Shown here: piece after piece, positions 43,361 through 53,007 of the stretch | How positions within the stretch are numbered: position 1 is the first letter of the stretch | Layout of the letters: each line of letters opens with the position of its first letter | NCBI GenBank assembly: GCA_900473205.1 | Contig: UCLB01000027.1 | Span: 146,978 to 210,977, forward strand | Direction: 5' to 3' | Source: Hyphomicrobiales bacterium | GTDB taxonomy: Bacteria; Pseudomonadota; Alphaproteobacteria; Rhizobiales; Rhizobiaceae | DNA: 64,000 nucleotides | Notes under the pieces: model-generated | Told to the model about the DNA's origin: nothing | The model's database searches: none | What the model saw: the letters and a program-made list of their open reading frames with translations, nothing else | Position numbers and translations under genes: made by a program

Positions 43361-44632
43361 ATGCGGATTGCCAAATCGGCACTGATCGATCCGGATAAAA
43401 ACGGCCTTTACGGAACGGCGGCGGTGGCGCTGTCGTTCTTCGTGTTCGCCTATTCATCCAAGTTCGGGCAGGTCTCTATCCTCGCCTATTACGCCGTGTG
43501 GTTTCCGCTGGTGCTGGTGGATTACCGGCGCGTGCTGGGCAATTACTTCAAATATCTCTGGATTTTCGCCTTCGGAATTCTCGCCATCCTGTCCAGTTTC
43601 TGGTCGGATGCAATGTCTGTCACCATGCGCTCATCCATTCAATATATGACGCACATCATCTGCGCGCTGATTGCCATGCGTGTGATTTCGATAAGGACAC
43701 TAACGCGCGGCGCGCTGATCGGGACCATCGTCGTTCTCTTGTATTCGCTGTTGTTCGGCCTTTACCTGTTCGATGCGCTCGATGGCACGGTCAGCTTTGT
43801 CGGCGCGTTCTCTTCCAAGAACCAGCTCGGGTTCTATGCGTCGCTGGGCGTCATCTTCGCCGCTTCCTCCGTGCTGGTTTTGCGGCAACGGGATATCCTG
43901 TGGCTCGGCATCGCCGGGGTCGCGGGTTTGCTTTCGGCCTATTGCCTGCTGGCATCACAATCTGCCACGTCGGTCATCACCACGGCTGCGGTGGTGGCGA
44001 TGATCATCGGCTTCCTGCCCATGAACATGCTGTCTCCCGGCAATCGAAAGATGATCTTTCTGGTGCTTGTCGGTGCTGGCGGCCTCATAGCCGTGGCATC
44101 TCTGCAATTCGGGCTGCTTGATGCCATCCTCGGCATTTTCGGTAAGGATACCACCCTGACAGGGCGCACATACCTCTGGCAGCAGGGCATTGAGGCGGCC
44201 AAGGCCTCTCCCATTTTGGGTGTCGGCTATCAGGGCTTCTGGGTTATGGGCTTCTTTGATGCGGAGCGCCTCTGGGCGGATTTCTTCATCACCACGCGCA
44301 GCGGCTTTCACTTCCACAATACCTATATCGAAACCGTCGTTGAAAATGGTTTCGTGGGAATGGTCCTGCTTGCAATCGTGCTGTATGGCACCTTGATCGG
44401 GCATCTGCGCTCCATTCTGGTGAAGAAAGACGATCCGCAGGGGCTGATCCTGTGCGCCCTCTGCGCTCTCTTCGTGGTGCGTTCCTTCGTGGAAATCGAC
44501 ATTATCTTTGCCTATCAGATCGGCTCCTTCCTTCTCTATTACGCAGCGGGAAAGCTGACCCTACCACAGCGGGCACCCGCGAGTGCCGGGCCTTTTTCAC
44601 GCATTGCCATGCGTCCCGTCGCCGGGCAGTGA
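43361..44632 (+). CDS. exoQ: Polysaccharide polymerase (ExoQ/Wzy, O-antigen ligase family)
   Basis: Polytopic membrane protein of 423 residues with about ten hydrophobic segments. The large periplasmic loop carries TLTGRTYLWQQGIEAAKASPILGVGYQGFW and HFHNTYIETVVENGFVG, the Wzy_C pattern. Predicted to polymerise lipid-linked repeats exported to the periplasm. It starts 7 bp after exoF with a GAGGTCG ribosome site and is followed by a strong terminator, closing an exoYFQ unit. Confidence 0.88.
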   Translation: MRIAKSALIDPDKNGLYGTAAVALSFFVFAYSSKFGQVSILAYYAVWFPLVLVDYRRVLGNYFKYLWIFAFGILAILSSFWSDAMSVTMRSSIQYMTHIICALIAMRVISIRTLTRGALIGTIVVLLYSLLFGLYLFDALDGTVSFVGAFSSKNQLGFYASLGVIFAASSVLVLRQRDILWLGIAGVAGLLSAYCLLASQSATSVITTAAVVAMIIGFLPMNMLSPGNRKMIFLVLVGAGGLIAVASLQFGLLDAILGIFGKDTTLTGRTYLWQQGIEAAKASPILGVGYQGFWVMGFFDAERLWADFFITTRSGFHFHNTYIETVVENGFVGMVLLAIVLYGTLIGHLRSILVKKDDPQGLILCALCALFVVRSFVEIDIIFAYQIGSFLLYYAAGKLTLPQRAPASAGPFSRIAMRPVAGQ

Positions 44633-44640
44633 GCATTTAT

Positions 44641-44663
44641 AAAAGCCGGTTTTCCGGCTTTTT
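44641..44663 (+). terminator. Terminator after exoQ
   Basis: A 9-bp perfect stem AAAAGCCGG/CCGGCTTTT with a TTTT loop merges into a run of five T. Confidence 0.85.
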
Positions 44664-44715
44664 CTCTTCTCCACAAGACTCCTGTGCCAGCGTCATTGAC
44701 TCTTTGCTGAAATTG

Positions 44716-44730
44716 GAACAAAAAGTGAAC
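44716..44730 (+). promoter_or_regulatory. LexA (SOS) box upstream of imuA
   Basis: GAAC-AAAAAGT-GAAC is an exact alphaproteobacterial SOS box (GAAC-N7-GAAC), 43 bp before the imuA ATG. It places imuA-imuB-dnaE2 under LexA control, as known for this cassette. Confidence 0.88.
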
Positions 44731-44773
44731 AGTTAGTATTTTAGCGTGAAATGCTCCTGAAAAGTCTTGTGTC

Positions 44774-45535
44774 ATGCATAAACGCGCAGAAGAGCTTGTT
44801 GTGGAAGAATTGCGGGAAAGGCTGGAGCGGATCACGCAAGGCCAGGCCCGCCATAAGGAGATTCTGCCCTTCGGTGTTGCCGCACTCGATGACCATCTGC
44901 CCGGTGGTGGGTTGAAGCTTGGTAGCCTGCATGAGGTCAGCGGCGGCGGCAACGGCGCGGTGGATGGTGCCGCATCAGCCTTGTTTTCGGCAGGCATAGC
45001 AGCGCGTGTGAAAGGCAAAATCCTGTGGTGCGTAACGCGGCCTGATCTGTTCATGCCCGCCTTGGCGCAGGCGGGCCTGTCGCAAAACCGGCTGATCATC
45101 GTGGAGTGCCGCGATGAGAAGGGCGTGCTGGATTGTTTCGAGGAGGGTTTGCGCTGCAACGGCTTTGGGGCCGTGGTGGGGGAGGTGTCGAAACTGCCGA
45201 TGAACACGTCCCGGCGTCTGCAATTGGCGGCGGAAGCCTCCGGTGTCGTTGGTCTTGCCATCCGCCGCTGGCGTCATCCATCCGGTGCCGTCGAGTTCGG
45301 ACAGCCGACCGCTGCCGTGACCCGCTGGCGTATTTCCGTGCGGCCCTCCACGCCACTGCCCGTGCAGGGGGTGGGGCGGGCGCGCTGGTTTCTGGAGCTT
45401 TTGCGCTGTCGTGGCGGCGAATGTGCCGATTTTGAAGTGGAAGCCTGTGATGCAAAGGGTCGTCTCGCTTTACCTGCCGACTTGGTCGACGGATCGATAC
45501 CGCAGGGCGCTTGGCAAACAAGCGCCAGCGCTTGA
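44774..45535 (+). CDS. imuA: Mutasome protein ImuA
   Basis: RecA-like accessory factor of 253 residues for damage-induced mutagenesis. The N-terminal half includes LPFGVAALDDHLPGGGLKLGSLHEVSG (the SulA/ImuA conserved opening), then LWCVTRPDLFMPALAQAGL and a RRWRHPSG motif typical of ImuA. No intact Walker A is present, which is normal for the family. The 3' end overlaps imuB by 86 nt. It is first gene of the LexA-controlled cassette. Confidence 0.9.
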   Translation: MHKRAEELVVEELRERLERITQGQARHKEILPFGVAALDDHLPGGGLKLGSLHEVSGGGNGAVDGAASALFSAGIAARVKGKILWCVTRPDLFMPALAQAGLSQNRLIIVECRDEKGVLDCFEEGLRCNGFGAVVGEVSKLPMNTSRRLQLAAEASGVVGLAIRRWRHPSGAVEFGQPTAAVTRWRISVRPSTPLPVQGVGRARWFLELLRCRGGECADFEVEACDAKGRLALPADLVDGSIPQGAWQTSASA

Positions 45536-46967
45536 TTGGCCAGTCGTGATGATTGCCAGACAGGGAAGCCGCCGCGTTATCGCCGCGCAGGATGTGGCTG
45601 CGACCTCTGCGGGTTTGCGGTTGGGCATGCCGGTCAGCAAGGCACAGGCCATCATTCCCGGCCTCATCGTTGAGGAATTGCAGCCAGCCGACGATGCCAA
45701 GGCGTTGCGCGATCTAGCCTTCTGGTTCCTGCGCATCTATGCGCCCATCGTCGCGCCCGATCCGCCCGACGGGTTGGTGCTGGATACGACAGGAGCAGAC
45801 CATTTGCACGGTAACGAGCAGCTGATGCTGACCGGCATGGTCAACCGCCTGCACGGGCTTGGCTTTACCGCACGCGCTGCGATTGCCGATAGCTGGGGTG
45901 CGGCGCATGCGCTTGCCCGTTTCGGAAAAGAGCCTGTGACCATCGTGCCGCAACATAGGGCTACCGCCGCCCTCGCAGCATTGCCCTTGGCGGCACTGCG
46001 CCTTGAGCCGAGGATCGTGGCCGACCTGAAAGTGCTGGGGTTTCGCACCATTGCAGAGCTGATGGCCACGGCGCGCGCGCCGCTGACCTTGCGGTTCGGC
46101 CCGGAAATCGGGCGCAGGCTGGATCAGGCCCATTGTCTGCTGTCAGAACCCATCGAACCGATCCGCATCCCGGAACTGGTCGAGGCCTTCCGCTTCTTTG
46201 CCGAACCCATTTCCGCTGCCGAGACCATTGCGCGATATACCGAAAAGCTCGTTCGCCAGCTTTGCATCGGGCTGGAAAAACGCGGCCTTGGCGCCCGGCG
46301 TGTCGATCTGGTGCTGCACCGGGTCGATAGCGGCTTGCAGGCCATCCGCGCCGGAACGTCGAAGCCGGTTCGCGATGTCAAACAGCTGACCCGCCTCTTG
46401 TGCGACCGGATCGATACGATCAATCCCGGTTTCGGTATCGAGAAAATGACCCTGACGGCAACCCATGCGGAAGCGCTGGTGCTGGGGCAGGCCCGCTCCA
46501 CCCTGCTGGATGATGCGAAGGCCGATATTGGTGAAACCGTGGATGTCATCATCAACCGTGGCCACAAGGTCTATCGTTATGCCGCTGTCGCCAGCGATGT
46601 GCCGGAACGTTCCGTGCAGATGGTGGCCGCCCAATCTGCCGATGATACCCTCGGTTGGCCGGACCACTGGCCACGCCCGGTGCGCCTTTTTGCCCGCCCG
46701 GAGCCGATCCAGACCATGGCGCTGCTGCCGGACCATCCACCCAAAAGCTTCACATGGCGCGGCACCCGTCGTCTGGTGAAACGCGCCGATGGGCCGGAGC
46801 GCGTGTTCGGCGAATGGTGGAAACGCGACCGCGAACAGGCCGCCGTTCGCGATTATTTCATGGTGGAGGATGAGAGCGGCGGACGTTTCTGGATTTTCCG
46901 CTCTGGCGATGGCGAGCACGCCAATACCGGCTCCCAGGGCTGGTTTTTGCACGGGCTATTCGGATGA
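45450..46967 (+). CDS. imuB: Y-family-like mutasome protein ImuB
   Basis: A 505-residue relative of DinB polymerases that serves as the mutasome hub, binding DnaE2 and the sliding clamp. It starts at ATG 45450 (MQRVVSLYLPTWSTDRYRR). The palm's acidic catalytic residues of true DinB are not in place (SLYLPTW instead of a DxD motif), as expected for the inactive ImuB group. Little-finger and C-terminal regions follow; the ending HANTGSQGWFLHGLFG is family-typical. It overlaps dnaE2 by 4 nt. Confidence 0.92.
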   Translation: MQRVVSLYLPTWSTDRYRRALGKQAPALDWPVVMIARQGSRRVIAAQDVAATSAGLRLGMPVSKAQAIIPGLIVEELQPADDAKALRDLAFWFLRIYAPIVAPDPPDGLVLDTTGADHLHGNEQLMLTGMVNRLHGLGFTARAAIADSWGAAHALARFGKEPVTIVPQHRATAALAALPLAALRLEPRIVADLKVLGFRTIAELMATARAPLTLRFGPEIGRRLDQAHCLLSEPIEPIRIPELVEAFRFFAEPISAAETIARYTEKLVRQLCIGLEKRGLGARRVDLVLHRVDSGLQAIRAGTSKPVRDVKQLTRLLCDRIDTINPGFGIEKMTLTATHAEALVLGQARSTLLDDAKADIGETVDVIINRGHKVYRYAAVASDVPERSVQMVAAQSADDTLGWPDHWPRPVRLFARPEPIQTMALLPDHPPKSFTWRGTRRLVKRADGPERVFGEWWKRDREQAAVRDYFMVEDESGGRFWIFRSGDGEHANTGSQGWFLHGLFG

Positions 46968-49900
46968 GCGACCATTACGCCGAACTTCAGGTGACGTCGC
47001 ATTTCTCGTTTCTGCGGGGCGTCAGCTCCTGCGAGGATTTGTTCGCGCAGGCAAAAGCCCTCGGCATCGAGGCGCTGGGCATCGTGGACCGCAACAGCCT
47101 CACCGGCATCCCCCGCGCCCATGAGGCGGCAGAAAAAACCGGCATCCGGCTCGTCGTCGGGTGCAGGCTCGACTTGGAGGATGATATCTCCGTGCTGGTC
47201 TACCCCACCGACCGCGCCGCCTATGGTCGATTGTGCCGTCTGCTCACCCACGGCAAAAAAGATGCGGCAAAGGGCAAGTGCGATCTGATATGGAGCGATC
47301 TGGTCACTTATGGCGAGGGACTGCTGGTCATCTTCCTGCCGGACCTTGTGGATGACGCTCTGTCCATCCGGCTGCGGCGCTTGAAAGCGGATTTCGGGGA
47401 TCGCGCCTATGTGGCCATGAGCCTGCGCCGCCGTCCGAACGATCATGTTCGCCTTTACGATCTGTCGCGCATGGCGCAGCGCATAGGCGTTGCCACCGTG
47501 GTTACCAACGACGTACTGTTTCACGAACCGGAACGCCGCATGTTGCAGGATGTCGTCACCTGCATCCGCCACAATTGCACCATCGACGATGCCGGTTTTC
47601 GGCGGGAGCGACACGCCGACCGCTACCTGAAACCGCCGCAGGAAATGCACCGGCTGTTTTCCGCCTATCCCGGCGCTCTCAGGCGAACGCTGGAAATTAT
47701 GCGTCGCTGCACGTTTTCTCTGAAGGAGCTGGAATATCAGTACCCGGATGAACACCAAATACCGGGCTTGAGCGCGCAGGAAGCGCTTGAACAATACGTC
47801 TGGGACGAAGTGCCGGTACGATATCCCGATGGCCTGCCGGAAAAGGTCAAAAATATTCTCAAACATGAGTTGGCGATTATCGCCAAGAAGAAATATGCGC
47901 CCTATTTTCTAACGGTCAATGCCATCGTCCGTCAGGCACGGAAGATGGAAATTCTCTGTCAGGGGCGCGGTTCGGCGGCCAATTCCGCCGTTTGTTACGT
48001 GCTTGGCATTACCGCCATCGACCCGAATGAAAGCGATCTTCTGTTCGAGCGGTTTGTATCTGAAGATCGTGACGAGCCCCCGGATATTGATGTCGATTTC
48101 GAGCATCAGAAGCGCGAGGACATCATCCAATGGATTTACGGCCATTATGGACATGACAAGGCAGCACTTTGCTCCGTCATCAGCCGATATCGTGGTAAAG
48201 GCGCCATTCGCGATGTTGGCAAAGTGCTGGGTCTGCCGGAGGACCTGACCAAGCTGATGTCCTCGCAAATCTGGTGGTGGACCGAGGATGCGGGTGAGAA
48301 GGAGGCGAAGGACCTCAACATCAATCTGAATGATCGTCGGGTGCAACTGGCCTTCGATCTTGCCCGCCAGCTGATCGGAACGCCCCGTCATTTCAGCCAG
48401 CACCCCGGTGGTTTCGTTCTGACCCATGACCGACTGGATGAACTCGTTCCCATCCTGCCCGCTGCGATGAAGGACAGGCGCATTATCGAGTGGGACAAGG
48501 ACGATATCGAAATCGTCAAATTCATGAAGATGGATTGTCTGGCGCTTGGCATGCTGTCCTGCATGCGCCGTGCGTTCGACTTGTTGACAGAGCGTAAGGG
48601 CAAGACATTCGGACTGACTAGCATCGAGAATGGTGACGGTGCTACCTATGACATGATCTGCAAGGCTGACACGATAGGCACGTTCCAGATCGAGAGCCGC
48701 GCGCAAATGTCGATGCTGCCGAGGCTGAGGCCCCGCGAACTCTACGACCTTGTCATTCAGGTGGCGATTGTGCGGCCCGGTCCTATTCAGGGCAATATGG
48801 TCCACCCCTATCTCAAAAGGCGGCAGGAAAAAGCGCAAGGGAAAACAATCGAGTACGAGCATCCCATGCTCAAAAAAGTCCTCCATAAGACGCTGGGTGT
48901 CCCGCTCTTTCAAGAACATGCCATGCGGCTCGCCATTGATTGTGCGGGCTTTTCTGCCAATGAAGCCGATCAGTTAAGGCGGGCAATGGCGACCTTCAAG
49001 AATGTCGGAACGATTGCCAATTTTGAAAGTAAATTGATTGGCGGGCTTATCAAGAACGGTTTCGCACCGGAATTCGCTGAACGTCTTTTCGCACAGATCA
49101 AAGGCTTCGGCAGCTACGGTTTCCCTGAAAGCCACGCCGCCTCCTTCGCCCTGATCGCCTACGCGTCCTCTTGGGTAAAATGCCACCACCCTGATATTTT
49201 CTGCGTCGCGCTGCTGAACTCCCAACCGATGGGCTTCTATGCCCCCGCGCAATTGGTCCGCGATGCGCAAAATCACGGTGTCGTCGTGCGCCCGGTCTGC
49301 ATCAACACCAGCCGTTGGGATTGTGCGCTGGAAGAAAAAGTCGGACCGGAACGCAATGCCGTGCGGCTCGGCATGTGCCTGGTCAAGGGCCTGTCCAACA
49401 AGCGGGCGGGCGATATCATCGCGTGCCGTGAGGACCGGCCATTTGTATCCATCGATGATCTCTGGCGCAGGGCTGGTGTTCCCGTCGATGCGCTGGTTGC
49501 CCTTGCCGAAGCCGATGCGTTTCTGCCATCGCTTGGCCTCTCCCGGCGTCAGGCTCTCTGGGCCATCAAGGCCTTGCGGGATGAGCCGCTGCCTTTGTTT
49601 GCGGCGGCGGCTACGCGCCAAAACAGCGTGATTGCGGAACTGAGCGAACCCGAGGTTGCCCTGCGGCCCATGACGGCGGGCGGCGAGGTGGTGCAGGATT
49701 ACGGCCATGTCGGGCTGACGCTGCGTCAACATCCGATGGCGTTTCTGCGCGACGATCTTTCCCGGCGGCGCATCACCACCTGTGCGCAGGCCGTCAGTGC
49801 GAGAGACGGACGCTGGCTGGAGGTGGCAGGGCTGGTGCTGATCCGCCAGCGGCCCGGCTCGGCCAAGGGCGTCATCTTCATGACGCTGGAGGACGAGACG

Positions 49901-50221
49901 GGCATTGCCAATGCCGTCGTCTGGGTCAAAACCTTCGAGAAATTCCGCCGCGTCATTCTCTCGGCTGGCATGGTCGGCATCTACGGCAAGCTCCAGCGTG
50001 AAGGCGAGGTCGTGCATCTGGTCGCCCATCGTGTCACCGATCTCTCGGATGTGTTGAAAAGCGTCGGCGAAAGGGAGGGGCCGTTTCCGCTGCCGCATGG
50101 GCGGGGCGATGAGTTCCATCACGGCATTCCGCCGGAAGACCGACGTCGCCTGCCGAAACGATTAGACATTCAGGACGATGGAGAGGACCACATCACCGTC
50201 AAAGGCCGCAATTTTCATTGA
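46964..50221 (+). CDS. dnaE2: Error-prone DNA polymerase III alpha-like subunit DnaE2
   Basis: C-family translesion polymerase of 1085 residues. An N-terminal PHP domain opens with ELQVTSHFSFLRGVSS. The polymerase core has LCQGRGSAANSAVCYVLGI, the catalytic aspartates in PPDIDVDFEH, and HPGGFVLTHDRLDELVPI. Then come GFGSYGFPESHAASFALIAYASSW, a helix-hairpin-helix region, and an OB fold (VAGLVLIRQRPGSAKGVIFMTLED). It is shorter than DnaE1 (about 1160), as usual for DnaE2. It is the last gene of the cassette; the stop lies 12 bp from the convergent gntR gene. Confidence 0.95.
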   Translation: MSDHYAELQVTSHFSFLRGVSSCEDLFAQAKALGIEALGIVDRNSLTGIPRAHEAAEKTGIRLVVGCRLDLEDDISVLVYPTDRAAYGRLCRLLTHGKKDAAKGKCDLIWSDLVTYGEGLLVIFLPDLVDDALSIRLRRLKADFGDRAYVAMSLRRRPNDHVRLYDLSRMAQRIGVATVVTNDVLFHEPERRMLQDVVTCIRHNCTIDDAGFRRERHADRYLKPPQEMHRLFSAYPGALRRTLEIMRRCTFSLKELEYQYPDEHQIPGLSAQEALEQYVWDEVPVRYPDGLPEKVKNILKHELAIIAKKKYAPYFLTVNAIVRQARKMEILCQGRGSAANSAVCYVLGITAIDPNESDLLFERFVSEDRDEPPDIDVDFEHQKREDIIQWIYGHYGHDKAALCSVISRYRGKGAIRDVGKVLGLPEDLTKLMSSQIWWWTEDAGEKEAKDLNINLNDRRVQLAFDLARQLIGTPRHFSQHPGGFVLTHDRLDELVPILPAAMKDRRIIEWDKDDIEIVKFMKMDCLALGMLSCMRRAFDLLTERKGKTFGLTSIENGDGATYDMICKADTIGTFQIESRAQMSMLPRLRPRELYDLVIQVAIVRPGPIQGNMVHPYLKRRQEKAQGKTIEYEHPMLKKVLHKTLGVPLFQEHAMRLAIDCAGFSANEADQLRRAMATFKNVGTIANFESKLIGGLIKNGFAPEFAERLFAQIKGFGSYGFPESHAASFALIAYASSWVKCHHPDIFCVALLNSQPMGFYAPAQLVRDAQNHGVVVRPVCINTSRWDCALEEKVGPERNAVRLGMCLVKGLSNKRAGDIIACREDRPFVSIDDLWRRAGVPVDALVALAEADAFLPSLGLSRRQALWAIKALRDEPLPLFAAAATRQNSVIAELSEPEVALRPMTAGGEVVQDYGHVGLTLRQHPMAFLRDDLSRRRITTCAQAVSARDGRWLEVAGLVLIRQRPGSAKGVIFMTLEDETGIANAVVWVKTFEKFRRVILSAGMVGIYGKLQREGEVVHLVAHRVTDLSDVLKSVGEREGPFPLPHGRGDEFHHGIPPEDRRRLPKRLDIQDDGEDHITVKGRNFH

Positions 50222-50233
50222 GCGTTCAGATGC

Positions 50234-50965
50234 TCACTCCGCGATCGCGTTCTTGATCCGGTCCTTGCCCACCAGAATGACCTGCCGCATGGCTTTGATG
50301 GCAGCTTCTTCATCGCGGGCCGCAATAGCGTGGACGATGCGCAGGTGATTAGAAGCGATCTCGGAAATCGTTTCGGGCGAAGCGGCGGGCGAGGACAGCT
50401 GGAAGGAAATGGCGAGCGCTGCTTCGATCAGGCCGCTGGCAGAGCGCATGAACGGGTTGCCCGAAATACGCGCGACCGCCAGATGGAAATCCAGATCGAC
50501 CTTGGCGATGGTTTCCGGGGTGTGGTTCAGATTATCGAACTGGGCGGCGATGGTGTAGAGCGAGACGATGTCTTCGCTGGAAGCATGGCGGGCGGCAGCC
50601 GCTGCCGCTGCGGGCTCCAGCGCCAGCCGGATGTCGGCCAGATGATTGATGAATTCGGGGTCCAGCCCGGCGTCGCAGCGCCAGCCCAAAACGTCTGGAT
50701 CGAAGAAATTCCAGCTGGATTTTTCCAGAACGCGGGTGCCGACCTTCGCTTTAGGCTCCACAAGGCGTTTGGCCGCCAGCGTCTTCATCGTTTCCCGCAG
50801 CACGGTGCGCGAGACGCCGAAGCGTAGCGAAAGCTCCGCATCATTCGGCAGAAGCGAGCCTTCAGGAATGCGACCGGAGACGATGGCGCTGCCGAGTTCA
50901 GCCACGACATGCGCGTGGCTGCTACGCCGCTTTCGTCCGGTAATCGTGGTTTCCAGCAGCCCCAA
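50234..50965 (-). CDS. GntR/FadR-family transcriptional regulator
   Basis: A 243-residue repressor-type protein. The winged helix (about 15-80) reads LGSAIVSGRIPEGSLLP and LSLRFGVSRTVLRETMKTL. A helical FCD ligand domain follows (EFINHLADIRLALEPAAA, DLDFHLAVARISGNPF, NHLRIVHAIAARDEEAA) with the metal-binding D-H-H-H pattern. It is on the same strand as and just downstream of the sugar transporter genes, so it probably controls them and the divergent dehydratase in response to a sugar acid. The effector is unknown. Confidence 0.85.
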   Translation of the reverse strand: MGLLETTITGRKRRSSHAHVVAELGSAIVSGRIPEGSLLPNDAELSLRFGVSRTVLRETMKTLAAKRLVEPKAKVGTRVLEKSSWNFFDPDVLGWRCDAGLDPEFINHLADIRLALEPAAAAAAARHASSEDIVSLYTIAAQFDNLNHTPETIAKVDLDFHLAVARISGNPFMRSASGLIEAALAISFQLSSPAASPETISEIASNHLRIVHAIAARDEEAAIKAMRQVILVGKDRIKNAIAE

Positions 50966-50983
50966 TCAATGCCTCCGCTTCCG

Positions 50984-51964
50984 TTATGCCGGATGTCCCC
51001 CGGCCAATCGTCTGTTTGAATACCAGATGATTGTGCGTTGCAACACGATGAATATGAACAATAGTATGCCGATGACGATTTTCGTCCACCAGGAGGAAAG
51101 CGTGCCTTCGAAAACGATATAGGTCTGGATAAGCCCCTGTATCAGCAGGCCGATGAAGGTGCCTGCCACCAGCCCTGTGCCGCCCGTCAGCAAGGTGCCG
51201 CCGATAACCACGGCTGCGATGGCATCGAGTTCCACGCCCACCGTCGCCAGTGAATAACCCGAGGATGTGTAGAGCGTGTAGACGATGCCCGCCAGCCCGG
51301 AGAGAAAGCCCGAGAGTGCATAGATGCCGATGATCGTCTTGCCGATGGGAACGCCCATCAGTTCCGCCGATTGCTGGTTGCCGCCGAGTGCGTAGATATT
51401 GGCACCAAAGCGCGTGCGGCTTGCTACGAAAATCCCAACGGCAAAGACGATCAGCATCAGAATGGCCAGTGCCGTCAGCCGTCCGCCGCCAGGAAAGCGG
51501 AAATAGAAGCCCTGAATAGCATCGATGACGGGATGCGAAATCGGCACCGAGTCTGTCGAGATGAGATAGGCCGCACCGCGCGCCAGAAACATGCCCGCCA
51601 ACGTCACCACGAAAGGCGGTATCGTCAGAAAGCGGATCATCGCGCCCATCAGGCAGCCGAACAGGGTGGAGATAACCAGCACGGCGGCAAAGGCCACCAG
51701 CGGGTGGACATTATAAGTGCCGACCAGCACCGCCACAAACACGCTGGCAAAGGCAATGACCGAGCCGATGGAAAGGTCGATGCCGCCGGACAGGATGACG
51801 AAGGTCATGCCGACAGAGGCGATGCCGAGAAAGGCATTGTCCGTCAGGAGATTGCCAACGACGCGGGTCGAAAACATCGCAGGATATTGCATCACACACA
51901 GCACATAGGCGACGATGAAGACCGCGAGCGTCGTCAGAAAGGGCAGGTTGCGGGTGTGGATCAT
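50984..51964 (-). CDS. yjfF: Sugar ABC transporter permease (YjfF type)
   Basis: Inner-membrane permease of 326 residues and about nine helices in the RbsC/XylH family. FVILSGGIDLSIGSVIAFASV near residues 60-80 and ALGGNQQSAELMGVPIG (coupling loop) are characteristic. Size and operon order (ytfQ-ytfR-ytfT-yjfF) match the E. coli galactofuranose importer. The start overlaps the upstream permease gene by 4 nt. Confidence 0.85.
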   Translation of the reverse strand: MIHTRNLPFLTTLAVFIVAYVLCVMQYPAMFSTRVVGNLLTDNAFLGIASVGMTFVILSGGIDLSIGSVIAFASVFVAVLVGTYNVHPLVAFAAVLVISTLFGCLMGAMIRFLTIPPFVVTLAGMFLARGAAYLISTDSVPISHPVIDAIQGFYFRFPGGGRLTALAILMLIVFAVGIFVASRTRFGANIYALGGNQQSAELMGVPIGKTIIGIYALSGFLSGLAGIVYTLYTSSGYSLATVGVELDAIAAVVIGGTLLTGGTGLVAGTFIGLLIQGLIQTYIVFEGTLSSWWTKIVIGILLFIFIVLQRTIIWYSNRRLAGGHPA

Positions 51965-53007
51965 CGCGCGGCTCCCTCATGGTTCACGGGTTTGGCGTGC
52001 GGGGCAGGGCCATCAGGCTTGCGCGATCTGGCAAAGCCGATGACGGTGCCGATGGCCGGGGATTGCAGTGTCAGCACGACGATGATGATGCCCGCCTTGA
52101 TGATGAGGTTGAACTCCGGCGGAAAGCCGGACACGAGAATGCCTGTGTTGATGGTCTGAATGATCAACGCGCCGATGAGCGATGCGGTGATGGAGAAGCG
52201 CCCACCATTCAGAGATGTGCCTCCGATCACCACGGCCAGAATGGCATCGAGTTCCAACCAAAGCCCGGCATTGTTGGCATCCGCACCTCTGATGTCGGCG
52301 GTCACGATCAGGCCCGCGACGGCGGCGCAGAGGCCTGAGACGGCGTAGACGAAGAACAGAAGGAAGCGGGCTCTAACACCGGCAAGCGCTGCGGCGCGAC
52401 GGTTGACGCCGGTCGCTTCAATGAGAAAGCCGAGTGCCGATTTGCGCACCAGAATGCCGATCAGCAAGGCGGTCAGCACCCAGATGATAATCGGCATCGG
52501 AATGCCCGCGAAGGAGCCGGAGCCGAGTGCGGAAAAGCTGTCATTGTTGAAGGTCAGAATAACGCCTTCAGTAATCAACTGGGCAATGCCGCGCCCCGCG
52601 ACCATCAGAATGAGGGTCGCAATGATCGGCTGGATGTCGAGGATGGCGACGAGAATGCCGTTCCAGATGCCGCAGGCGATGCCGACAGCCAGCGAAACGG
52701 CAATGACGACCGGGATCGAGTGGCCACCGCTGATCAACATCGCCGCAACCGCACCACAGATGGCAATCACCGCACCGATGGACAGGTCGATGCCCTTGGT
52801 GGCAATTACCAATGTCATGCCTATGGTCAGCAGCGCCACGGGTGCTGCACGCACCAGAATGTCGATGATGCTGCCATAGAGACGTCCGTTCTGGAACGAG
52901 ACGTTGAGAAAGCCGGGCGAGATCGCCGCGATGGCGCCAAGGATGATGACAAGTGCGGCGAGCTGGGGTGCCAGCCGTTTCAGGCGCTTGGTGACAATAT
53001 TCATCAT
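51961..53007 (-). CDS. ytfT: Sugar ABC transporter permease (YtfT type)
   Basis: A 348-residue permease partner of YjfF. LLTIGMTLVIATKGIDLSIGAVIAICGAVAAM and ATGVNRRAAALAGVRARFLLF identify it as RbsC-like. The start at 53007 has GGAGG 6 nt upstream and overlaps the ATPase stop by 4 nt (a second ATG follows at once). The C-terminus is somewhat extended and proline-rich (RKPDGPAPHAKPVNHEG). Confidence 0.85.
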   Translation of the reverse strand: MMNIVTKRLKRLAPQLAALVIILGAIAAISPGFLNVSFQNGRLYGSIIDILVRAAPVALLTIGMTLVIATKGIDLSIGAVIAICGAVAAMLISGGHSIPVVIAVSLAVGIACGIWNGILVAILDIQPIIATLILMVAGRGIAQLITEGVILTFNNDSFSALGSGSFAGIPMPIIIWVLTALLIGILVRKSALGFLIEATGVNRRAAALAGVRARFLLFFVYAVSGLCAAVAGLIVTADIRGADANNAGLWLELDAILAVVIGGTSLNGGRFSITASLIGALIIQTINTGILVSGFPPEFNLIIKAGIIIVVLTLQSPAIGTVIGFARSRKPDGPAPHAKPVNHEGAAR

